From Dentipellis sp. KUC8613 (taxonomy: Eukaryota; Basidiomycota; Agaricomycetes; Russulales; Hericiaceae), in NCBI GenBank assembly GCA_002286715.1, contig NSJX01000001.1:2471929-2535928 (forward strand): a stretch of 64,000 nucleotides of DNA. Reading direction: 5' to 3'. The translations under genes and the position numbers were made by a program. Under the pieces are notes generated by a model. That model searched no databases, was not told the DNA's origin, and was given only the letters and a program-made list of their open reading frames with translations. Shown in pieces: positions 55,892-64,000 of this stretch (its first letter is position 1; every line of letters begins with the position of its first letter).

Positions 55892-58050
55892 CTACGCCTG
55901 ATTTACAGCGCTCGAAGAATCCGAGCTCGTCACCTCTTTCGTCACTACGTCCTTCCGCTCCTGCATGCCCCAATCCTCGTCCGTCGAGGTATGAAGAGGG
56001 AGGCCCTTCATCGCGAGGCTGATCAGAAGCCCCAGACCACTGATGCCCGTCAGCACCTGCCAGATCACCCGCACGCTGTCAGCGAAAGCGCGCCTGACCT
56101 CGTCCTTGAGAGGCTGTGGCAGACTGGGGATCTGCGGGATAGCAGCATACGCGATTTGGGTGTCCTCCCCGAATGCGCTGACGAACTCTGCGGGCAGATT
56201 CTTGCGCAGCTCGTTCTGGAGAATTGTACCGCCGATTGTGATACCCCATACCTTATTAGAAATGTGAGCTCGCAAGCATTAAGACAATATATCATGGAAG
56301 CGAAGGCGCACCAAGGCAAAATTCCGGAGGAAGACGAAGAATGCGAGCGCGCGGGTGTTTTCCGAGATGGGAAGGGGCGCAAGCACCGGAAAGTAGGTCG
56401 CCAGATAGATCATACCAATTCCGATTCCGACAAGAATTTGATACCCTATTGCTTTGGCTCGCGAGTCGTCCGCGTTGAGCGAGCTCAGGAGTCCGCAGCC
56501 AATCAATGACAGCGACCACGCGAACCAGAGCTGCGGCCGGTATTTCGACGACTTGGTGACCGTGATCCCCGTGATTATAGCCGTTGGGGACGCTGTGGCG
56601 GCAATTCCAAAGCAGTCGACCCCACTGGCGATGGGGCTCGCATCTTTGCACCCCTGGAAATATACCGGAAGATAGTCTGTTATCCACATGATGAGCAAAC
56701 ATTGCCTGTAAAGTTACGGTGCTGGGCGTACAGATAGTGACGCATGTGATGATTTGGTTTAGGAATGTCTGCAAGTGGCCACTCAGGCTGGTCCTGTTCG
56801 AGATCAGGAGGAATGGCACCTTTTCCACTCAAATAAGAAGTATGGATATACGAAAGATTAAGCTGCTCACCATAGGCGTCCCGGCACGAGTTGCATCGTA
56901 CAGAAGGAAAAGCCCGAGTCCAACTAAACCTAAGATCAGCGGCACGATGACTTTGGCGGAATTCCAAGGAAACTGGATTCCTCCCCAAGTCAACGCGATG
57001 ACCACGGCTGTGGTTGATGAAATGACCAGGAAATTTCCACTATGGCCTCGGCAGTCAGAAGGTACTATATCACGAGAAACGAAAATCTTACATCCAATCC
57101 ATATGCTTTGCCTTTTCTCGCAGCGAACCGGGCGGGATCTTCAGCTTTAGAAATACCAGCGTCAATGCGCCAGCGGCCCCACAGATAGGTATGTTGAGGT
57201 CTAGCGAATTTTAGATCGTTGCCGAGCTTTCGGGGTCTATAAACCTTTGACCTACAGAAAAGCCATCGCCATTGTCCGTGCTGGGCCAACGCTCCACTGA
57301 CGACCGGTCCAATACAGCATGCAATCGTGAAAGCTCTGACATAGTGTCAGCAAGACATTCGAGATATAAACATAAGAACAAGGCTCACATCGCGAGGATG
57401 CCGCTGAAAGTACCTCTCTCGCGTAGCGGCACCAGATCAGACAATATGATCTGGCTGACAGATGTGATTCCACCTCCTCCAACGCCTTGAATTGCTGTAG
57501 GCAGATTTTCGTTTAAGCGAAGCTGCGCACATTAGAAACGCGAAATATACGCACTGCGTCCAAGAATCAAGATACTCATACTAGACGCTGAACCTGCGAC
57601 GGCGCTTCCAATAGCGAACAATAGTAATGCTACGAGAATGACATCTCTGCGACCGAAGATCTAAAGGCACCGTGTTGAGTCAGCAATGAATCAAGTCCTG
57701 AACAACGCTATATCCACGCACATGCGATAGGGAGCCAGTCATCGGCAGGAACGCGGACGCTGCTAGAGAGTACGAAGATCCGACCCAGACGAACTGGCTG
57801 CCACGAAGTTCATTGACAATAATCGGGAGAGCATTCCCTATCGCCACCTTGAAGACATGTTATTTCCAATGCCGTGGCAGCAGATGGAGGAACTTACCGT
57901 CTCAAGAGCGAAAATGAATGTGGACAACATGAGAGATACGATGATCAACCAGAACCTCCAGTCGCGAATTGCACCCTCCGCAGGCTCGCGGGAGGGTATG
58001 GTCGAGACTGCAGCAGAGTCTTTAGAAGCCGTACCGCCGTCGACTGCCAT
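55892..58050 (-). CDS. MFS drug transporter (DHA2-type, 14-TM)
   Basis: A multi-exon gene of roughly 570 residues. The cytosolic start MAVDGGTASKDSAAVSTIPSREP precedes the first helix WRFWLIIVSLMLSTFIFALETV. Next come AIGNALPIIVNELRGSQFVWVGSSY, the motif A region GSLSHIFGRRDV, AIQGVGGGGITSVSQIILSDLVPLRERG, CIGPVVSGALAQHGQWRWLFYLNIPICG (motif C-like GPVVSG), NFLVISSTTAVVIALTWGGIQFPW, DYLPVYFQGCKDASPIASGVD and later helices to VRVIWQVLTGISGLGLLIS with an acidic tail. These are features of fungal proton-coupled drug/toxin exporters. The junctions I checked keep phase. Its 5' end faces the P450 gene across 960 bases, so the two may share regulation. Confidence 0.88.
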
Positions 58051-59010
58051 GATAAGCTAGGGAAGAGGGCTGAAAAGAGTGAGAAAAAGGTCGGAAACGT
58101 TGACATAGTTGAACTCACGGGGAAGGGGACACGACGATGTTGGTTATGAGGGGCATAGTTGGGGAAAGACCTTATGAGCATGCCATGTCTCCTCGTGTCA
58201 CCACGATCAATCCAGAGTGCTTGGAATCGCCGCTCGCGATCACGGTGGGGTCATTTTATAGCTTAATTGAAAACACTGATCAGTATTCTAACGCGTCCTA
58301 AGCCCTGATGGCGCCAAAATGCTGCTTTCCAGAGCACTCAGGGCATTCAGGGCATTCAGGGTGCTCAGGGTGCTGATATGATGAGTTAGCGCTAGCAACA
58401 TCCTCCCGCGCATCCCATCGTCGTTGTGGTTCCAATCTTGAACTCACTGCGTAGGATGCAATACGTGGCGTCTCTTTTGCATCGAGAGAGACTGTGTGCT
58501 GTGTTTCCAGCATACGCGTACGCACAGGAGGAGAGTTGGCCACAAGTATTGGCAGCAGCGGGCGTCGACATGGCCGATCGGAGGAGACCACGCCCAAGGC
58601 AGTTCAAACCCCGCGGCGGGGGCGCCCGGCGGCAACATCTCGTCTTTGCTCACCGCCCAGATCATGGACTTCACGACAGGACCCTGTAAGTCGATGAGTC
58701 GGGAGCATTCTCAGCCTCCAGTCAGGGCGAAATATTGGACGCTCTGGAGGATATGGACGCTCCAAGTCCTGAGAATACTGTCTGGGTATATAAAGCGATC
58801 CTCCCTTCAGGTACGTAACATCGAATTTGCTTCATTCACCCCCGAGCCCGCGTTGAACCGCGAACCACTTTCCTGACTGAAATAGGACAAGAACCTTCGC
58901 CTTGAATATTTTCGCTCTGATACAGCGAGGTGAGCCCTCTAATTTATCATCTCGAGCCACTTCTGACATCTCGTCAGCAGATTAGTACATTCGTTACGGC
59001 GAACCTAAGC
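58051..59010. promoter_or_regulatory. Divergent promoter region, MFS / P450
   Basis: Separates the two start codons. TATAAAA on the minus strand (58,254-58,260) serves the MFS side, and TATATAAA on the plus strand (58,787-58,794) the P450 side. Between them is a 9-bp repeat at 58,333-58,370. A CAG|GTACGT sequence near 58,808 could be the donor of a 5' UTR intron of the P450. Confidence 0.5.
58333..58370. repeat. 9-bp tandem repeat in divergent promoter
   Basis: Four units of GCATTCAGG with GCACTCAGG and GTGCTCAGG variants. Confidence 0.75.
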
Positions 59011-61378
59011 ATGGCTCCCACAAATATCGTCGCTTTGTTTCTGTGCACCGTGCTTTTCTTTGCTCTATATTCCATCGCAAAAGCACTGCGTCGGATACAC
59101 GCCTTATTGACGTCGCCGCTGCGGGACCTGCGGGGACCACCGTCACTCAGCTGGGTGACGGGAAGCGTCAAGGGTGTATACGAGGCCGACGCTCCTGAAG
59201 CATTCGCTTCATGGGTCAAGGAATATGGGCCTACCTTCAAGTATCACTCCTTTGGAAACGTGCGTTTCCGTTTTATATTTCTCCGCTCAGAGAGTCCTGA
59301 CGATGTCGGGCGATTTACAGATTAACAAAATGATAACGGTGGATCTGAAAGCTATAAATCACATCCTCGCGCATACGATGGAGTTTTACCGGTCGGATCG
59401 GGCGCGTTTCATTCTCCACAAGTTAACGGGAGACGGTGAGTCCTGCCCGAAGTTGAATTGCAATGCGAACGGTTCTGATTGAGCGCCAACATCGGCAGGT
59501 ATATTGGCTATGGAAGGTAAGCACACGATTCAAAGAACGACGGTCGGGAATTTGACATCTTTGTAGGGACACGGCACAGATTACAGGTGAGTCGCGTCCT
59601 CATACACCTTTGGATTCTTCTGATCGGTGCTTATCCTTTACAGCGCAAGATCTTGGTACGCGCTGTCTTCAAGAAATGAGACAGCATCAGGTATTGATAC
59701 ACAGCCCATAGAATCCGGCATTCGGGACGCAGCAGATCCGCTCCTTTATGAATATCTTTGTCGACAAGTCAGTCCAGGTGCGTACGATGACGGTCTTTTG
59801 TTTGTCTCCGAATGACGGTGTTGCAGCTTCGAGACGTCTTAACCGCAAAATTTGCTGCCGAGGCTCCGCGGAAGGATGGCGCGATTCAAGTTGACATGTT
59901 CGACTGGCTCGGGAAGCTGTCGCTGGACATAATAGGTCTAGCAGGTGAGCATCGCACCATCTTGGAACCAGTTGTATACACTAGTGCAGCGCTTAATTCG
60001 ATACTTAGGATTCGATTATGCATTCGATTCGATGACCGCGCCAGAAGACCAGCCGAATGAGCTGTATAAGGCAGTTCATACCATCTCCTCGGGCATGTAC
60101 AGTGTCATTTTCATTCTTTCCATCATATTTCCACCCGCTCGACTCATTGTAAGTACTCGGTATCCGTCCACGTCGATCTCTGACTCAGGGTCGTATAGCC
60201 GACGAAGCGCTCGCGTGAGCTAGCTAGAGCTCACACAGTCATTCGACGTATCTCTGCTCGAATTGTTGAAGAGAAGAAGGCCGCATTGATAGCTAGCAGC
60301 ATCGGCGATTCCAGCAAAGCCGTGGAAAAGAACAGCATCGAAGGCCGGGACTTGTTGAGTCAGCTCATCAAGGCGAACATGGCAGTCGACATACCGGATG
60401 ATGCGCGGTTGAATGACGAAGAGCTAGTTTCTCGTGAGTCCCAGTCACAAATGCGTGGCACCATTCTGATATTGTTTGCAGAAATTCCTACGTTCATTAT
60501 TGCCGGCCATGAAACGCTGAGGTGCGCTTGCTCAATACACGCGGTCGAACTTCACTAAACTAGCGATTACCCAGCACCTCTATGTCCTGGACGCTATTAC
60601 TCCTCAGCTGCAACAAGAAGGCACAAGACAAGTTGCGCGCCGAGCTCCGTGCATACCCTCGAGACGTCCCAAGCATGGAGGAGCTGGACTCCTTCCCTTA
60701 CCTCGACGCCGTCTTGCGCGAGGGTCTTCGGCTCCACAGCCCGATTCCGGCAACGGAGAGGGTGCCACTCGAGGACTGCGTGATCCCTGTGGACAACGAG
60801 TACCTGGACAGGCACGGGAACCTCAGGCGCGAGATCAGGTATGCCTTAACACTGGGTTTCGTCCTGATTGATATTGATCATTGCTGGACGATGCCCAGGC
60901 TGAACAAAGGAGACAACATCTTCATTCCTCTCCGCGAGCTACACACCATGAAGGAGATCTGGGGAGACGACGCAGCAGAATTCAAGTACGTGCCCCCTCA
61001 TGCGTTCTTCATGCGCAAGTCTTGACCTATTTTCAGTCCCGATCGCTGGGATAATCTCCCCGAGACGGCCAAGGCGTTGCCGGGCGTTTTCCATCCCATT
61101 CTCTCCTTCACAGCCGGTCCACATTCGTGTATAGGATATCGTTTCTCGGTCATCGAGTAAGCTTGCCATTCCGCCTTCTCACGTGTTGGGCTAATGTCAT
61201 CACAACTAGGGCGAAAGCGATCCTCTTCACGCTAATTCGAGCATTTGAATTCGACATGGCAGTTCCGGAAGAAAAGATCATTCGGAAGACGTTGATCGTT
61301 GGCCGCCCCCACGTTATCGACGATCTTCAGAAGGGCCCACAGCTACCTCTCCTCATTCGCCCCGTCAAGCTCGACTAG
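59011..61378 (+). CDS. Cytochrome P450 monooxygenase
   Basis: About a dozen exons. An N-terminal membrane anchor (IVALFLCTVLFFALYSIAKAL) is followed by LRDLRGPPSLSWVTGSVKGVY. The I-helix reads IPTFIIAGHETLS (AGxET). The K-helix ExxR is in LDAVLREGLRLHSPIPATER. The PERF region is EFNPDRWDNLP and the heme loop is FTAGPHSCIGYRF, with the cysteine thiolate in FxxGxxxCxG. The protein ends LLIRPVKLD. All canonical P450 elements are therefore present. Junctions ETLS-TSMSW, REIR-LNKGD, EFN-PDRW and SVIE-AKAI were checked and keep phase, so it looks functional. It should sit on the ER and hydroxylate a small lipophilic substrate. Divergent from the MFS transporter. Confidence 0.9.
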
Positions 61379-62296
61379 ACCTCCAGACGAATATCGGCAT
61401 TCAAGATGATGGTCCATCGAATAAAGAGGCGTACGATTCCCGCTGCAGGCGCATATATACAACTCGAGACGGACTCGATGTCTCACAGATAGCAGGTTCG
61501 TTATTCATAATGTCTGAATATAATCCATTCATTTCATACGGAATGGCTTGACGCACGACATGCGTCAAGTCGAGGCCGGCTCCAGTAGCATAATTGTATC
61601 TGACTCAGTGTAGTGACGTGACTACTAGTATACTACAACGAGTCAGGGACATGGACCAAAGAGGAGCTCTTACCAGTCTTTTCCTGGCCCGTTTCTTTCT
61701 GTATCTCATCGTTTGTGACAGTCTTCAGAGTTCTTTGGGGCCCATAGCTAGCAACGCATCGATGCCACTGCTTCACTACTCTCGATGATCTCGAAGTGTC
61801 TTTCAACAATCTGACAACTCGGAGCTCTTTGAAAAAGGATCAACCACTACTTGATTTCAGATGTCGACTGCCACGGTGCCACCGCGCCTTTCGGGACACC
61901 GTTTATAACGCAGATGCTTTGTCGACTCATCCGCAAGCCTTCGTCTCTCCCCAGCCGCCAGCTGCCATCGTGGATGGTGGCATAGCGACTCTCGAGTATA
62001 AAATGCGTGTGGCAGGTCGCATTCCCCTAGTACATCGAACGTCACCTCAGCATTCGAAACCTCGACATCGTGTCATCTTGACGTGCTACCACAGTACGCC
62101 ACCCATTTACACTTGCTCTCGACATCTACCATCTCTGGTCCGCTCTGCTAGTGACTTACATCCCCTCGACGGTCCGCGTATTTCTACGCACCACTATACA
62201 CGGCGCGTATCACCGTTATCTGACTCTCCGTACCAACATCTCTCACTTGACCTTCGTCGCATCGCCCGCCAGGTTTCCTGATAGGTCCACGTTAGT
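61379..62296. other. Intergenic spacer
   Basis: P450 3' region and upstream of the zinc-finger ORF. The frame at 61,796-62,281 has basic, His/Ser-rich composition but no domain; it may contain 5' exons of the zinc-finger gene, which I could not join. Confidence 0.35.
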
Positions 62297-62536
62297 ATGG
62301 TCTCGCACAGGCGCAGGGTCTCCATCGAGGACCTGACATGCCGATTTTGCGATCAGCAATTCAGGCACAAATATTCGGTGAAGCGTCACTTCATGACAGT
62401 GCACAAAAATCTCAGCAAGCACAGGTTGGAGAAGACCTGCGAATTCTGCGCCAAGACGCTTTCGCGTCCGGACGTCCTTCAACGGCACCTGCAACAGGGA
62501 GCTTGCTCTAGGGCTAACGCGTTTCATGCCAAATAA
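62297..62536 (+). CDS. Short C2H2-type zinc-finger protein
   Basis: An intronless frame of 79 residues with two adjacent fingers. The first is CRFCDQQFRHKYSVKRHFMTVH (C-x2-C-x12-H-x4-H). The second is CEFCAKTLSRPDVLQRHLQQGAC (C-x2-C-x12-H-x5-C). The linker is KNLSKHRLEKT. This pair, with 'LSRPDVLQRH' in the second finger, is common among basidiomycete zinc-finger proteins with DNA-binding potential. The protein is short and may be only the last exon of a longer gene. It stops soon after the fingers (ANAFHAK). Confidence 0.6.
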   Translation: MVSHRRRVSIEDLTCRFCDQQFRHKYSVKRHFMTVHKNLSKHRLEKTCEFCAKTLSRPDVLQRHLQQGACSRANAFHAK

Positions 62537-64000
62537 CTCGTGTAGATGCTTTGCAGGCTTATTGGGCGATGGAGACTAATTTCTGGTACAGAATTGTCGG
62601 AGACGAACGCAGGGGCATAGAGTGGACGCTAGCGGGGGAGTGGTTGCTTGTCAATGTCGTTGGAGGAGTTGCATGCGTGTATTACTGTTCATCATACCCA
62701 GACAGATGTATTTTTGGAGAAGTATAGGATACACACGAAGGGAGAGATAACCTCTTATGACCTCTGGAGTCGGCGAGCTGATACATTAGAAAGTTTCTTC
62801 TTGGGGATGAACGCGATGATAGTCACGGGACAGGAGAAATATCCACAGCGGCTTCCCATCAGCCGAGCCTCTGGAACGGTGGTCAGGACGAAGTGAGTTT
62901 GAAAGGGATTGTTAACTACTTACATGTCTATCGCTAACGAATCACTTGATCAGCTCCATGGACCGGCTATGGAGTCTGACTGTGACTCCTCGAGTTCGGT
63001 CGCTTCGAGTTTAGATGCGGTGATGGCCCCTGCTACCGCACACCGCCGGATATTCAGGACGACGCTCGTGGTCAAGACTTCGTGGAGAACGCTCTGCGTC
63101 CTGTGCCTATTTAGGACGAAGAAAGCAGAGAGCTAATTGAGAACGTACCCGGTGAGGAGTTCACATATCATATCCCGGCTGTAGGTGTCCAGGATCTCAG
63201 CATCGCAATCGTTATGACGATATTTCACTCACCGGTCCGAAGATTAGGACGAGCACATTCGCTACCGACGAAACTAAAGTATCACGTCAGTGTTGTTGAT
63301 AAGGCTCTGTAAAGGAGCACGCGCTAAGCCACATAGATCAGCTATAACGCCTGCGAAGTAGCACGAGGAAGATTGCACGCAATAACTCATACAAAATCCC
63401 ACCATCTCGGTACATATAAAAAAGCAAGAGGGAGGATGACTGCCGGACTGGAGAACGATGTTCCCGAGCTGAGGGCAATAACTCAATTTAACGCGATGCG
63501 ACTCACAGTTCCGCGTGGCTTTGATGGATGTCAGAGCATTGATGACTATACAAATAAATTCGATAGACGAGTGAAAGCTGCGGAACTCACTTGTTTCACA
63601 TTCAAGGGAGGGCTTCCAGCATATATACAGAATGTTATTGACTTGCGTCATGAAGCATCCCTATAGATTCGGTGTTATGCCGTCCATCGGGGCAACTATG
63701 CAGAGTATGATCTACTGTACATGAGGCACGAAGGAAGCCGAAGATGTTGTAAATGCTCACAGACAAACGACTGGGGAAACATGTTGACGTAGACACCCAG
63801 GTGCGAAAGATGAGAATTGCTGGTGACGGTCTGCACGAGTCAGCCATACTCGGGATCGTCGATAATGGAGCACTCACTCTCGGAGACGGTGATCCCATAC
63901 GAAATCATCCACAAGTCAGATCACGCGACAGTAGATAAGCGAAATCGCATGTACACCCCCCTGCGCTGTAAAGCGAGACCATGCCAGTAGAATTTCCCCA
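62537..64000. other. Right end, no supported gene
   Basis: Only short frames without domain patterns on either strand (the longest being 63,274-63,651 minus and 63,373-63,666 plus). May hold regulatory sequence or decayed genes. Confidence 0.35.

Noticed and set aside
61796..62281. 161-codon frame before the zinc fingers
   Set aside because: No domain and no clear donor/acceptor pair to join it to the finger ORF.
1..64000. CRISPR arrays, bacterial operons, ribosome binding sites
   Set aside because: None present; gene structure is eukaryotic throughout.

Overview
This is nuclear DNA of a filamentous basidiomycete. Almost every gene is broken by many short (about 50-65 nt) GT..AG introns, intergenic gaps are small, and the gene families are typical of Agaricomycetes: laccase, DUF6533-type membrane proteins, DUF4470-MYND proteins and F-box/LRR proteins. 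The laccase carries the ligand pattern of white-rot enzymes, so a wood-decay species, perhaps Polyporales, is a reasonable guess. The order cannot be proven from the sequence alone.

Layout. 0-14.4 kb is mostly conserved housekeeping: SRP9 (signal recognition particle), MCD4/PIG-N (GPI-anchor synthesis), a small secreted protein, an OTU-family deubiquitinase, a short-chain dehydrogenase, a micro/minisatellite island at 12.0-13.05 kb, and a single-pass acidic protein. 15-17.6 kb holds an Rds1-like ferritin-fold secreted protein with a very long Ser/Thr-rich region. 18.4-33 kb contains two sets of tRNA-Leu(AAG) plus tRNA-Leu(CAG), each with a paralogous YCII-related gene. Between them lie FMP46, two unrecognised hypothetical genes, a single-pass membrane protein and an F-box/LRR gene with an apparent frameshift. 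A second copy of the small secreted protein follows at 32.6 kb.

33-37.6 kb is gene-poor, with one small secreted protein. 37.6-40 kb is an intact secreted laccase. 40-43.6 kb is again gene-poor. 43.6-61.4 kb is rich in detoxification or secondary-metabolism type genes: a glutathione transferase convergent with an aldo-keto reductase, and an MFS drug transporter divergent from a cytochrome P450. Interleaved are two DUF6533-like membrane-protein copies (the second lacking its 5' part), a 414-bp solo LTR with a perfect 5-bp target duplication, and a 1,180-residue DUF4470-MYND protein. The end holds a short C2H2 zinc-finger ORF and sequence with no clear genes.

The most useful structural observations are the duplicated tRNA-Leu/YCII sets, the solo LTR beside a 5'-truncated tandem paralogue, and the oxidoreductase/transporter group at 43.6-61.4 kb. 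No polyketide, peptide or terpene synthase backbone was seen, so calling that group a biosynthetic cluster is only a hypothesis.
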